Origin: CBDCYH01 sp965224105
Lineage (GTDB): Bacteria > Bacteroidota > Rhodothermia > Rhodothermales > JABDKH01
Assembly (NCBI GenBank): GCA_965224105.1
Contig: CBDCYH010000002.1
Coordinates: 1,984,001 to 2,048,000 of the forward strand
Length of the DNA: 64,000 bases
Direction: 5' to 3'
Positions 7,210 through 16,794 of the stretch are shown in pieces. Under the pieces are notes generated by a model that ran no database searches, was not told the origin of the DNA, and saw nothing but the letters and a program-made list of their open reading frames with translations. Position numbers and translations under genes: made by a program. Every line of letters begins with the position of its first letter. The stretch's first letter is position 1.

Positions 7210-10109
7210 AACGAAGTTTTGTTTTTCTGATTCTCTTTGTGCTGGTAGGGTTCTTTGCGACAAACGTTCGCGCACAATCGCTTGACGTAACCTTCAGGTA
7301 CGTCCCGCAACCGGAAGATAATTTTGTGCGTGTCTTCACTCCCGGCGAGTTCAACGGCTGGGGGCCCAACAGTGCGGGTGTAATAAGTACAACAGCCCCG
7401 TCGCTAATGACATACGATGCGACGCTCGACGAGTATCTCTACACAATTCCTCTTTTGGTAGGCTCGGATTACCAGTACAAGTTTCACTATCACTTCAATG
7501 CTTCTGGTTCCAACTGGCAATGGATTTCTGATCCAAATAATCCTGTCACGGATCCCGCCAATAACAACAATTCGATCGTCTCCATATCCGATCCAATGGT
7601 GTTCGAATTGGCAAGGCAAAGAAATGCGACCGGGAATATTGTTGCAGTATCTGCCGGGATTTTTGGTACGAATAGTATAGCAGTTCTCGATGTCCTTATT
7701 AACGACGAACCGCTCGATGGGCTTGCTCACTTCGACACAACGACTGGCATTTTCAAATACCAGCTTGCCAACCCCGTACCTGCTGGTTCGAAACTTGTCG
7801 TGCAAGTTACCGACTCGGAAGGCGGGACCGCCGCTGATTCTGTCGGCATAATTCCTCCCTCTGTTGTTGATATGCAGCGTCCGGATGGACTAGAGGATGG
7901 AATAACCTACGGGCCGGATCCAACCAAGGCGACGCTGTCACTCTTCGCGCCGTACAAAAATTACGTCCACGTGCTCGGCGATTTTAATAACTGGACCGTC
8001 GACGAAGATTATCTCATGTTACGGGATTCCCTCAGCGCCGACAGCATGTGGTTTTGGATGGAGCTTGACAATCTCACGCCGGGTGTTGAATACGCATTTC
8101 AATACCAGATTGACGGGCAAATTCGAGTCGCAGACCCGTACTCGGAGAAAATCCTTGACCAGAGTAACGACGGATTTCTCGGCGATGTGTACCCAGGACT
8201 CAAACCATATCCCGCAGGAAAAACATCCCATCCCGTCACGGTTCTTCAGACCAACAAGCCAGCGTACAATTGGTCAATCACTGACTTCGATCGACCACAT
8301 CAGAAAGACCTTGTCATATACGAACTCTTGCTTCGGGATTTCATAGAGGATCACAGTTTTGACACGTTAGTCGACACGCTGGACTATCTGGAAACTCTTG
8401 GAGTGAACGCAATCGAGCTGATGCCTGTGTCTGAGTTCGACGGCAATTTGAGCTGGGGGTACAATCCGGCATTTCATATGGCGCTGGACAAGTACTACGG
8501 CCCTGGTGATACTTTCAAAGCGTTTGTCGACGCCTGTCATGCTCGCGGTATCGCAGTCATTCTGGACGTAGTCTACAACCACGCCACAGGAAGCTCCCCG
8601 CTGATACGTATGTACAACGACAGTCCCGTGGGCGACCCGTCTGCATTGCCGACCGCCGCAAGTCCCTACGCAAACAGGACTGCGAAGCATCCATTCAATG
8701 TGTTTAACGACCTGGATCACGAGAGTTCTGCAACAAGATACTGGCTGGATCGCGTCAACAAGTATTGGCTCACCGAATACAAAATAGACGGTTACCGGTT
8801 TGACTTGTCGAAAGGGTTTACGCAGCGCAACAGTGGGAGTGATGTTGGATTGTGGGGGCAGTACGATGCTACAAGAGTTGCGAACATCAAGCGCATGGCA
8901 AACGAAATCTGGAGTATCGATAGCACGGCGTATCTCATCATGGAGCACTTCGGGTCGGCCACGGAAGAACAGGAGCTTGCAGAATATCGGACGGGAGAGG
9001 GGTTTGCCGGGATGATGTTCTGGGACAAAGCCACAACCCGGTATAATGAAGCCACGATGGGCTACAATAGCGGCTCAAACTCAGATTTTTCTGTCCATTA
9101 CTACAAAAACCGGGGCTGGCAAGACCCAAACCTGGTCACGTATATGGAGAGCCACGACGAGCAATGGCTTATGTATAAGAATGTTGCCTTTGGAGCATGC
9201 TCAAATTTTCCAGCGGGTGGCAACGGATGTGATTCCAGTCCAGGGGAGTACTCTACACGTGATTTCCCGACTGCATTCGATCGGATGAAAATGGCTGGTG
9301 CATTTTTCTTCACTCTTCCCGGTCCGAAGATGATTTGGCAGTTCGGTGAGCTGGGCTACGGCTATGGTCCGGACGGTCGCGAGTGTCTCGAGGGTACCGG
9401 TTTTAGTTGTCCAGCCGGAACGCCCGGGCGCACTGGCGCGAAGCCGATTCGTTGGGAATACAGAGAAGATCCTTTGCGATTCAAATTGTACCAGGTATGG
9501 TCTTCGCTAATCAATCTTCGGCGAGAGCATGAGGTGTTTACCTCTACCGACACCCAGGTTACCTTCGCAACCGCCGGCAACGTGAAACGCCTGAAGCTCG
9601 AACATGCAGATATGAGCGTTGTCGTTATTGGCAATTTCGGTGTGTCGGACCAAAGCGCGGCGCCCGAGTTTCCGGCAGAGGGCATGTGGTACAACTTCTT
9701 CGTCGGAGATAGCATCTCTGTAACTGGAACGGGAGAGCAAATGGTTTTTGCGCCTGGCGAATTCCACTTGTACACTAACTCAAAGGTGTCGAATCCGCCG
9801 CCTGGATTGATTACGGTCGACCGGGAGATTGAAAGCCCGGCTCAGTTAGCGACAGCTCTCGGAGAGGCCTATCCAAACCCGGCCAACAAGAATGCCTCCG
9901 TCCCGTTTTCGCTTGCGGCCACATCATCTGTGCAAATTGAATTATTTGACCTTCTGGGCAGGTCGATCAAGACAGTTTACATTGGCGAGCTCGCCGCCGG
10001 CGAGCATGTGATCCCGATCTCTGGCAGCGGGCTTGCCCCTGGTCTGTACTTCTACCGTCTTAACGCATTAGGTCGTACCTTTTCTCGAAGCATTGTGTTT
10101 TCGAGATAA
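7206..10109 (+). CDS. Secreted GH13 alpha-amylase-family enzyme with T9SS sorting domain
   Basis: Probably cuts alpha-1,4 glucans outside the cell. Signal peptide 1-24; N-terminal starch-binding-like beta domain (about 27-130, with GEFNGWGP); second E-set/CBM48-like domain (about 235-335, with LGDFNNWTVDED); GH13 barrel (about 365-800). Catalytic residues: nucleophile Asp533 in GYRFDLSKG, acid/base Glu580 in LIMEHFG, transition-state Asp651 in MESHDEQ; VVYNH at 455-459 is conserved region I. Residues 888-967 form a T9SS type A sorting domain (AYPNP, LFDLLGR, APGLYFYRL), so it should cross the outer membrane and be cell-surface attached or released. Domain order resembles branching-enzyme or pullulanase relatives, so the exact linkage is uncertain. 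It overlaps ispG by four bases and precedes a second GH13 gene after eight bases. Confidence 0.88.
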   Translation: MKRSFVFLILFVLVGFFATNVRAQSLDVTFRYVPQPEDNFVRVFTPGEFNGWGPNSAGVISTTAPSLMTYDATLDEYLYTIPLLVGSDYQYKFHYHFNASGSNWQWISDPNNPVTDPANNNNSIVSISDPMVFELARQRNATGNIVAVSAGIFGTNSIAVLDVLINDEPLDGLAHFDTTTGIFKYQLANPVPAGSKLVVQVTDSEGGTAADSVGIIPPSVVDMQRPDGLEDGITYGPDPTKATLSLFAPYKNYVHVLGDFNNWTVDEDYLMLRDSLSADSMWFWMELDNLTPGVEYAFQYQIDGQIRVADPYSEKILDQSNDGFLGDVYPGLKPYPAGKTSHPVTVLQTNKPAYNWSITDFDRPHQKDLVIYELLLRDFIEDHSFDTLVDTLDYLETLGVNAIELMPVSEFDGNLSWGYNPAFHMALDKYYGPGDTFKAFVDACHARGIAVILDVVYNHATGSSPLIRMYNDSPVGDPSALPTAASPYANRTAKHPFNVFNDLDHESSATRYWLDRVNKYWLTEYKIDGYRFDLSKGFTQRNSGSDVGLWGQYDATRVANIKRMANEIWSIDSTAYLIMEHFGSATEEQELAEYRTGEGFAGMMFWDKATTRYNEATMGYNSGSNSDFSVHYYKNRGWQDPNLVTYMESHDEQWLMYKNVAFGACSNFPAGGNGCDSSPGEYSTRDFPTAFDRMKMAGAFFFTLPGPKMIWQFGELGYGYGPDGRECLEGTGFSCPAGTPGRTGAKPIRWEYREDPLRFKLYQVWSSLINLRREHEVFTSTDTQVTFATAGNVKRLKLEHADMSVVVIGNFGVSDQSAAPEFPAEGMWYNFFVGDSISVTGTGEQMVFAPGEFHLYTNSKVSNPPPGLITVDREIESPAQLATALGEAYPNPANKNASVPFSLAATSSVQIELFDLLGRSIKTVYIGELAAGEHVIPISGSGLAPGLYFYRLNALGRTFSRSIVFSR

Positions 10110-10117
10110 GAGGTACT

Positions 10118-11977
10118 ATGAGTTTGGGTAAAGCGAAACTCGCGATTGTTTGGGTCGCGCTTGTTGTTGGCTTCTCGGCATGTGACAGACAATCCGAAAT
10201 GGACGGACAATCGGGTGAAGTCAACGCCGTCCCAGGATGGGTCGCAGATGCAGTTTTCTACCAGATATTTCCGGAACGCTTTCGAAACGGAGACCCATCA
10301 AACGACCCCGTCAGGGAATCGCTCGAGTTCCCCATCGTCCCATCAGACAAATGGGAAATAACTCCGTGGACAGAAAACTGGTATGCCAGGGCGGATTGGG
10401 AAAAAGAACTTGGTCCTGACTTCTACGAGAATGGTGTTTTCCACCGGCGTTTCGGTGGTGACCTCCAGGGCGTCATCGACAAGCTTGGCTACCTGAAAGA
10501 TCTAGGCATCAACACGGTCTACTTCAACCCGGTTTTCTACGCTCGTTCAATGCACAAGTACGATGGCAATAGCTTCCATCACATTGACCCATACTTTGGA
10601 CCGGACCCCGAAGGTGACTTCGCCTTGATGGCGCAAGAATCATCCGACCCCGCATCATGGAATTGGACCGCCGCCGACAAACTGTTCCTCGAACTCGTCG
10701 AGCAGGCTCATCAGATGGACATTAGAATCGTTATCGACGGCGTTTTCAATCACACAGGGCGAAATTTCTTTGCGTTCGAACACCTGGTCGAAAATCAGAC
10801 GGAGTCTCCGTATGCCGATTGGTATATCGTAAAAGAATTTGACGATCCCGGGACGCCGGAAAACGAGTTTGACTACGAGGGTTGGTGGGGCGTCGAGACC
10901 CTGCCACTCTTCGCAGACACGGAAGATGGCACCGACCTGCATCCCGGTCCGAAAGAGTACGTGTTCGATATCACAAAACGGTGGATGGACCCGGACGGCG
11001 ACGGCAACCCCTCCGACGGAGTCGACGGATGGCGGCTCGATGTTGCTCCGGACGTTCCGATAAAATTCTGGAGCGACTGGAATGCGCTCGTTCGACAGCT
11101 CAATCCAGACGCGTACACTGTGGGTGAATATTGGGATGATGCCATAGCATCGCTGGAAGCTGGCGGTTTCTCCGCGACCATGAATTATCACGGTTTTGCT
11201 CAACCAGTAAAAGCGTTCCTGATTGATGAGCAAATCGGAGCCGATGAGTTTGTGCGACTACTGGAGGACAGAAGACACGAATACTCTGATGACATGAGCC
11301 GCGCGCTGCAGAACCTGATGGACTCGCACGACACAGACCGACTGGCGTCCATGATTGTGAACCCGCGACGGGTATACTCCGACCCGGCAGTGTTCGACTA
11401 CGATCGCGCGGTCACTCCCAGAGGAGGAGGCAAGTACGATGTTCGCGCACCCAATGCTGCGGAGAGACGCAAGCAGCAACTGGTCGGTCTTTTTCAGTTT
11501 ACTTACGTCGGCGCACCCATGTTGTACTACGGTACCGAATCGGGAATGTGGGGCGCAGACGATCCGGATGATCGTCAGGCGATGGTTTGGGATGATATGA
11601 CGTACGAACCGCAGACAATTAATCCAGATGGTTCTCCCAAGAGACGGGACGAAGTGAAATTTGATGCCGGCATCTTCGATTATTATCAAAACGTTATCGC
11701 ACTTAGAAAAGAAAATCCAGCATTCATCTACGGTGACTTTGCGCCTATAGTCGATGAGAATACACCGCGCGCGTTTGCGTTCACGCGTTCATACGAGTCC
11801 GAAAAATTCATGGTTGGAATTAACGACGGGGATGATCCAGTTGTCTTCACTGTGTCCGGAGGTGAATCAGCCGGAAACGTTGTTTTCACCGTCGGCGATG
11901 ATGCGGAGTGGGCGAAACGCGGAGAACAATGGGAATTATCCATTCCCCCGCATTCGGGAACCGTCATCGAGTTGTAA
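10118..11977 (+). CDS. GH13 alpha-amylase / neopullulanase-like lipoprotein
   Basis: A 619-residue lipoprotein whose signal peptide ends in GFSAC (lipid-anchor Cys22), so it is membrane-anchored in the periplasm or on the surface. GH13 motifs: VFYQIFPERFRNGDPSNDP near the start of the barrel, DGVFNHTG (region I), DGWRLDVAPDVP (nucleophile Asp), TVGEYWDD (acid/base Glu) and LMDSHDTDRL (region IV). The FPERFRNGDP signature is typical of neopullulanase/cyclomaltodextrinase-type enzymes that trim short maltooligosaccharides. It sits between the secreted GH13 and the maltose-type importer, a natural second step. It ends two bases before malE. Confidence 0.88.
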   Translation: MSLGKAKLAIVWVALVVGFSACDRQSEMDGQSGEVNAVPGWVADAVFYQIFPERFRNGDPSNDPVRESLEFPIVPSDKWEITPWTENWYARADWEKELGPDFYENGVFHRRFGGDLQGVIDKLGYLKDLGINTVYFNPVFYARSMHKYDGNSFHHIDPYFGPDPEGDFALMAQESSDPASWNWTAADKLFLELVEQAHQMDIRIVIDGVFNHTGRNFFAFEHLVENQTESPYADWYIVKEFDDPGTPENEFDYEGWWGVETLPLFADTEDGTDLHPGPKEYVFDITKRWMDPDGDGNPSDGVDGWRLDVAPDVPIKFWSDWNALVRQLNPDAYTVGEYWDDAIASLEAGGFSATMNYHGFAQPVKAFLIDEQIGADEFVRLLEDRRHEYSDDMSRALQNLMDSHDTDRLASMIVNPRRVYSDPAVFDYDRAVTPRGGGKYDVRAPNAAERRKQQLVGLFQFTYVGAPMLYYGTESGMWGADDPDDRQAMVWDDMTYEPQTINPDGSPKRRDEVKFDAGIFDYYQNVIALRKENPAFIYGDFAPIVDENTPRAFAFTRSYESEKFMVGINDGDDPVVFTVSGGESAGNVVFTVGDDAEWAKRGEQWELSIPPHSGTVIEL

Positions 11978-11979
11978 GG

Positions 11980-13203
11980 ATGCGCGCCGTTCTGCTGGTA
12001 TTGGTCGCGTGCGTTTGGCTCTCCGGGTGTCAGCCCCCCGATGATCCCAATAGAATCCAGATCTGGCATCAAAAGACCGGAGCGGAGAGAGAGTTTTTCG
12101 AGCAGGTAATCGATGAGTATAACGATGCCAATCCATCGACACGGGTCGACATTCTCTACCGCGAGACGGAGGAGCTCAGAAATCTATTCGTGATCGCAGC
12201 GGCCGGTGGCAAAGGGCCGGAAATGGTGTTCGGCCCATCGGACAACGTCTCAATATTCGCCATGACCGGCGCCGTCCAACCAATTTCCAACTTCCTCAGC
12301 ACCGATTTCCTCGATGGGTTTGATAGCGATGGGTTGCTGGACTGGGAGGGTGAAAAATGGATGATCGCTGATCAGGTAGGGAATCATCTAACCTTTGTCT
12401 ATAACAAGCAGATCATTGCGGAGCCACCGGGAACGCTCGACGAAATGGTGCAGGCGCTAATAGATGCAACCGTCGATACCAATGGAGATGGGCGACCAGA
12501 TCAGTTCGGACTAACCTGGAATTACTCAGAGCCGTTCTTTTTCATCCCGTTCCTCTCGGGCTTCGGAGGCCGGGTGATGGACGACGAGGGTAACATCACC
12601 CTCGATACTCCCGAGACAGTCGCGGCAATTCGGTTTATCCTAAAGCTGCGAGATGAGGAAAAAGTCATTCCCGGATCGACAGATTATGACACCGCCGAGA
12701 CGTTGTTCAAAGAAGGTCGTGCGGGTGCTATTATCAACGGTCCGTGGTCGTGGGCGGGCTACGCCAAATCGGGAATCGACTATGGGATTGCACGGATTCC
12801 ATATCACGAGAGCACCGGGATGTGGTGCTCGCCATTCGTATCAAGCAAGGGATACAGCGTGAATGCTAACGTGACGCAGGAGAAGGCAGAATTGGTATCT
12901 GATGTGCTTCGTTACCTAACCGGTGCCGGAATGCAAACCCGGATGGCAAACGAGTTGGCGACCATCCCTGTCGTTCGAAGGGTTAGACAATCGGAAGCCG
13001 TCACCGAAAATGACATCTTGCAAGCCTCACTCCGCCAGGTGGAAGTGGGGATTCCCATGCCGGTCCAACCCCAGATGCGACAGGTCTGGGACGGTATGCG
13101 CGGTCCATACCAGCTGGTGATGAATGGAGCAGTAAGTCCCGAGGAAGGCGCTCGTTTAATGCAGCAAGAAGTGGAAAAGCGAATCGCCGACACATTCCTG
13201 TAA
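11980..13203 (+). CDS. malE: Maltodextrin-type ABC transporter substrate-binding lipoprotein
   Basis: Binds sugars in the periplasm and delivers them to MalFG. The best start is ATG 11980, giving 407 residues with signal peptide MRAVLLVLVACVWLSGC (lipobox Cys17). A longer reading from 11908 would overlap the preceding gene and bury the signal peptide. Family 1 solute-binding features are visible: IQIWHQKTGAEREFFEQVIDEYN, the DTNGDGRPDQFG loop, and GRAGAIINGPWSW. An aspartate-rich DTNGDGRPD segment may bind calcium. It is tightly coupled to malF (TAATG). Confidence 0.88.
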   Translation: MRAVLLVLVACVWLSGCQPPDDPNRIQIWHQKTGAEREFFEQVIDEYNDANPSTRVDILYRETEELRNLFVIAAAGGKGPEMVFGPSDNVSIFAMTGAVQPISNFLSTDFLDGFDSDGLLDWEGEKWMIADQVGNHLTFVYNKQIIAEPPGTLDEMVQALIDATVDTNGDGRPDQFGLTWNYSEPFFFIPFLSGFGGRVMDDEGNITLDTPETVAAIRFILKLRDEEKVIPGSTDYDTAETLFKEGRAGAIINGPWSWAGYAKSGIDYGIARIPYHESTGMWCSPFVSSKGYSVNANVTQEKAELVSDVLRYLTGAGMQTRMANELATIPVVRRVRQSEAVTENDILQASLRQVEVGIPMPVQPQMRQVWDGMRGPYQLVMNGAVSPEEGARLMQQEVEKRIADTFL

Positions 13204-14111
13204 TGAAAACACTCACAGCAGGCGCAGATAAACGCGGGACGCAGCTATTCCTTTTTGGAATGCTCGCGCCCATGGTCCTGCTGGTATTCGCAGTCGTGGC
13301 GTATCCGTTCTTTTTCAATGTGGTGCTTTCGATGTCGAACATGAACATCTACCACATCAAGGATTGGGAGGTGATCGGACTACAGCAATACTCCGCCGTC
13401 TTTGCCGAACCCAGTTTTTGGCAGATACTCTTTAAGACCGTGGTGTGGACATTGGTAAACGTGGTTTTCCATGTGGTGATCGGCGTGATGCTGGCAGTAT
13501 TGCTGCACCAAACCTTCGTTTTGGGCAAACCACTCTGGAGGGTTCTACTTATTCTTCCATGGGCGCTACCCCAGTACATCACCGCTCTCACGTGGCGCGG
13601 GATGTTTAACTATGAATACGGCGCAATCAATCTCGCTATAACGAAGTTCATGAATATGGCGCCGGTGGAATGGCTGTCATCACCGTTTGAGGCGTTCGCG
13701 GCGGCGATTCTCACAAACATCTGGTTGGGCTTTCCCTTCATGATGGTTATAGCACTGGGCGGGCTCCAATCCATCCCGCAGGAATTGTATGAAGCAGCTG
13801 ATGTGGACGGGGCAAGCGAGTGGCGCAAATTTCGAACGATCACAGCACCACTCCTGCGTCCGATTATGATCCCTGCCATAACACTCGGCATTGTTTGGAC
13901 CTTCAACAATGTGAATGTCATCTGGCTGGTTAGCAATATGGGTGAGCCAAATGATCAGACGCACATCCTGGTGTCGTATGTCTATAAAGCAGCCTTCTCC
14001 GCTTATCGCTTCGGTTGGGCGGCCGCTCTTTCCATGGTGATTTTTGCGATCCTGTTCGTTTTCTCCAAAGTGTTCATGGACAAGACACAGTCAACGGAGG
14101 CAGCATACTGA
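13203..14111 (+). CDS. malF: ABC transporter permease, maltose/sugar type (MalF-like)
   Basis: One of two membrane channels of a carbohydrate importer. It has 302 residues and six predicted helices; it lacks the large periplasmic insert of E. coli MalF. The EAA loop that contacts the ATPase is clear: LYEAADVDGASEWRKFRTI. The start ATG overlaps the malE stop by one base (TAATG), and the stop overlaps the malG start by one base (TGATG), indicating translational coupling. Confidence 0.9.
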   Translation: MKTLTAGADKRGTQLFLFGMLAPMVLLVFAVVAYPFFFNVVLSMSNMNIYHIKDWEVIGLQQYSAVFAEPSFWQILFKTVVWTLVNVVFHVVIGVMLAVLLHQTFVLGKPLWRVLLILPWALPQYITALTWRGMFNYEYGAINLAITKFMNMAPVEWLSSPFEAFAAAILTNIWLGFPFMMVIALGGLQSIPQELYEAADVDGASEWRKFRTITAPLLRPIMIPAITLGIVWTFNNVNVIWLVSNMGEPNDQTHILVSYVYKAAFSAYRFGWAAALSMVIFAILFVFSKVFMDKTQSTEAAY

Positions 14112-14950
14112 TGGCTGTAGGCAAGAAAATCTCGGTCGGCAAAGTATTAACGTACCTGGTACTCGCTCTGTTTGCGTTCATCGCTGTCTATCCGATCACA
14201 AGAATCATTACGATTTCGCTTCGCCCGGGAGACCAACTGCTATCCACCTCATTAGCATTCATCCCGGACAACTTCACATTCAACAACTATAAGGTTCTCC
14301 TCACTGAAACAGGATTCCTTAGGTGGATGCTCAACTCGCTACTTGTTTCGGGCGTCGTAACCGTAACCGGAGTGGCTTTTGCGTCGACATCAGGCTACGC
14401 GCTTTCGAGATACAAATTCCGAGGACAGCGCTCGCTACTGCAGGGACTGCTGGTAACACAAATGTTTCCAGCTACCATGCTCCTGCTTCCGCTGTATGTC
14501 ATGCTCATCAAGCTAAAACTGCTTGACTCCTACCTTGGCATAGTCATCATCTACACGGCGACAGCACTTCCGTTTTGTGTCTGGCAGATGAAGGGTTACT
14601 ACGACACCATCCCGCACTCCCTGGAAGAAGCAGCGCGAATTGACGGAGCGAGCAGGTGGCAAACCTTTACCAAGGTAATTCTTCCGCTCGCCGCGCCGGC
14701 ACTCGTGATTACCGCCCTTTTCTCGTTCATGACGGCGTGGAATGAATACGTTGTGGCAAACGTAGTTCTGCAGGACACGAACCTCTACACGCTCCCACTC
14801 GGGCTTAAGCTGTTTCAGGGTTCAATGACCACGCAGTGGGGTTTGTACGCAGCAGGATCTCTTCTTGTATCAATACCAGTCGTAGCTCTCTTCCTGTTCC
14901 TGTCCAAATATCTGATATCCGGGCTTACGCTCGGTGCGGTCAAGGGTTAG
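14111..14950 (+). CDS. malG: ABC transporter permease, maltose/sugar type (MalG-like)
   Basis: Second channel subunit. Start ATG 14111 (279 residues) is chosen because it overlaps the malF stop and puts MAVGKKISVGKV just before the first helix; a longer reading from 14015 would lie inside malF. EAA loop: LEEAARIDGASRWQTFTKV. A typical N-terminal segment, ITRIITISLRPGDQL, precedes the periplasmic loop. The gene ends 11 bases inside the convergent glycosyltransferase gene. No MalK-type ATPase follows, so the importer must use one encoded elsewhere. Confidence 0.9.
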   Translation: MAVGKKISVGKVLTYLVLALFAFIAVYPITRIITISLRPGDQLLSTSLAFIPDNFTFNNYKVLLTETGFLRWMLNSLLVSGVVTVTGVAFASTSGYALSRYKFRGQRSLLQGLLVTQMFPATMLLLPLYVMLIKLKLLDSYLGIVIIYTATALPFCVWQMKGYYDTIPHSLEEAARIDGASRWQTFTKVILPLAAPALVITALFSFMTAWNEYVVANVVLQDTNLYTLPLGLKLFQGSMTTQWGLYAAGSLLVSIPVVALFLFLSKYLISGLTLGAVKG

Positions 14951-16043
14951 TACGCCAATCCTTAGGTCCGCCAAAGACCACTCCGATGGGTGCCACCAGG
15001 ATGTTGTAGAGTAGGTAGACGAAGCTCCAAATCGGATACAGAGGAGTGAACGAACTTTCGTTCAGCACATGTGCTGCCCGGCCTATTGTAAGCCACTCGA
15101 GTGCCAGCTTCAAAGCAAGCAGGATCAAGCCGTGGACACCAAGTACTAACGGTGCAATCCAGGGAGCCAACGAACTCACATGAAAAAGTCCTAACCAGAA
15201 TTTGATGTGCGGACGATACGAACGGGACGCTGACGTGTGTCTTTTTTTTTGTCGTAGCCACTCTGTCCAGCTGCTGGGTCCAACGGAAGGGACGTACGTG
15301 TCGCGACCAAAAGCGTGTACAGTCTCGGCTCCACGGTGTGCAGCGTTCTGCACAAAAAGATCGTCGTCACCACTCAGTACATGCATGGATGAGCCGAAGC
15401 CGCCAACCTCGTTAAACAGTTTGACGGGATACGCAATGTTTCGGCCCACCGCTGTGTACGGGGTTCCCAAACCCTCCGCGGACGCACCAAGAAACCCCGC
15501 GACGAAAGTCTCCAGCCGGGCGATCCTGTTGAGGAAGGACGGCTCAGCAATGAAAGGGCTGTAACCTAAAATCACCGTATCCTCGGCTCGATAATTCACT
15601 AGTGCCGAGAGCCACTCTTCGCCGGGACGACAGTCGGCATCGGTGAGGGCCACGAACGGCGTTTTTGTTTTTGACAGTGCAAAAGCGAGTGCTCTCTTCT
15701 TACGGGGTTGTTCGGTTGAGGGATTCGAAAGTACGCGTAGGCGCGGGTTCTGCGTTGACCAATCGTGGAAGAATTCCGCTGTGCCATCTGTTGAATTATC
15801 ATCAATTAAAAGTATTTGGTACGGCTGGATGCTTTGCTGGTCGAGGCACTGTCGCAGGGCCGAGAGGTTTGAAATTTCGTTTCGGGCGGCTACGATCACC
15901 GAAACGTCACCCGACGGTCCAGAATCAACATTCATGTGACGGAATCTCTCCGATTTCCGTTTGCTCCTCTCGAAACCGACCCACAAAACGAGCCACAGGC
16001 AGATGTGGATTGCCGTGACTGTAACAATGATGGGTTCCAGCAT
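14940..16043 (-). CDS. Membrane-associated family 2 glycosyltransferase
   Basis: A 367-residue GT2 enzyme with one N-terminal helix, a GT-A domain and about three C-terminal helices. Seen: VSVIVAARNE, LLIDDNSTDGTAEFF, the metal-binding LTDADCRPGEEW, GDDDLF and a QKKRH segment in place of the usual QxxRW. It probably moves a sugar from a nucleotide donor to a lipid-linked or glycan acceptor at the inner membrane. Its 3' end overlaps malG by 11 bases in convergent orientation. Acceptor unknown. Confidence 0.82.
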   Translation of the reverse strand: MLEPIIVTVTAIHICLWLVLWVGFERSKRKSERFRHMNVDSGPSGDVSVIVAARNEISNLSALRQCLDQQSIQPYQILLIDDNSTDGTAEFFHDWSTQNPRLRVLSNPSTEQPRKKRALAFALSKTKTPFVALTDADCRPGEEWLSALVNYRAEDTVILGYSPFIAEPSFLNRIARLETFVAGFLGASAEGLGTPYTAVGRNIAYPVKLFNEVGGFGSSMHVLSGDDDLFVQNAAHRGAETVHAFGRDTYVPSVGPSSWTEWLRQKKRHTSASRSYRPHIKFWLGLFHVSSLAPWIAPLVLGVHGLILLALKLALEWLTIGRAAHVLNESSFTPLYPIWSFVYLLYNILVAPIGVVFGGPKDWRTNP

Positions 16044-16149
16044 GTAAGTTGCGTTGGAGGACCGGGTAATTTACAATCAATACCGCTTATTCTGCGTATC
16101 TTCCAATCGCTCTGCCCACAATCGCGCACTTCCGGCTGATCATCTCGCA

Positions 16150-16785
16150 ATGGAAATTGGCTCAAAAGAACGAGGCTTCATCCCCGACCTGGGTCGCTTT
16201 TGGACTGTCCCCAACGTGCTTACTCTCAGTCGGATCGTGCTGGCAATTCCCGCCGCGATCCTCATTGTCACGGGCGGTCCGATTGCCATCGTGCTTGGGC
16301 TAATTGTGCTAGCTATGGCAACCGATTGGCTCGACGGACGGGTCGCGCGCTGGTCGAAGTCCGTGTCCGGATGGGGCAAAGTCCTGGATCCGGTAGTCGA
16401 CAAAATCGGCGGGGGCCTCATTGTGCTTGCGCTGGCAATCAAAGGTAGCATCCCCAAATGGTTTATTGCATCGCTGGTCGGTCGAGATGTCCTGATCGTG
16501 CTAGGTGGCATATTCATTGCACGTCAAACGGGTCGGGTGGTAATCAGCACATGGGTAGGGAAGGCTGCGGTCACCGCTGTCGGATTGACAGTACTTGCTG
16601 CATTGCTGGAAGCGGATCCGCCAGTGATGCAGTTCTGCCTCACAACGGCAACCATTTTGTTGATCCTTTCGTTCATCAGGTATCTGTGGCGATTCATTAC
16701 GGCCGTCAGACCTGGTGCGGTCAAGTATCATGCTGATGTTGCCGACAATGCCGAGTTGCCAACCCCGGAAGTCACTGTAGAATAA
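16150..16785 (+). CDS. CDP-alcohol phosphatidyltransferase (PgsA-like)
   Basis: Integral membrane enzyme of phospholipid synthesis, probably CDP-diacylglycerol plus glycerol-3-phosphate to phosphatidylglycerophosphate. The signature D-x2-DG-x2-AR-x8-G-x3-D-x3-D is complete: Asp59, Asp62, Gly63, Ala66, Arg67, Gly76, Asp80, Asp84. VPNVLTLSRIVLAIPAA is the usual first helix. Start ATG 16150 (211 residues) is preferred; a TTG at 16054 would add 32 residues without membrane or family character. The alcohol acceptor cannot be fixed from the sequence. It is followed closely by ftsY. Confidence 0.85.
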   Translation: MEIGSKERGFIPDLGRFWTVPNVLTLSRIVLAIPAAILIVTGGPIAIVLGLIVLAMATDWLDGRVARWSKSVSGWGKVLDPVVDKIGGGLIVLALAIKGSIPKWFIASLVGRDVLIVLGGIFIARQTGRVVISTWVGKAAVTAVGLTVLAALLEADPPVMQFCLTTATILLILSFIRYLWRFITAVRPGAVKYHADVADNAELPTPEVTVE

Positions 16786-16794
16786 TTCGTGCGT

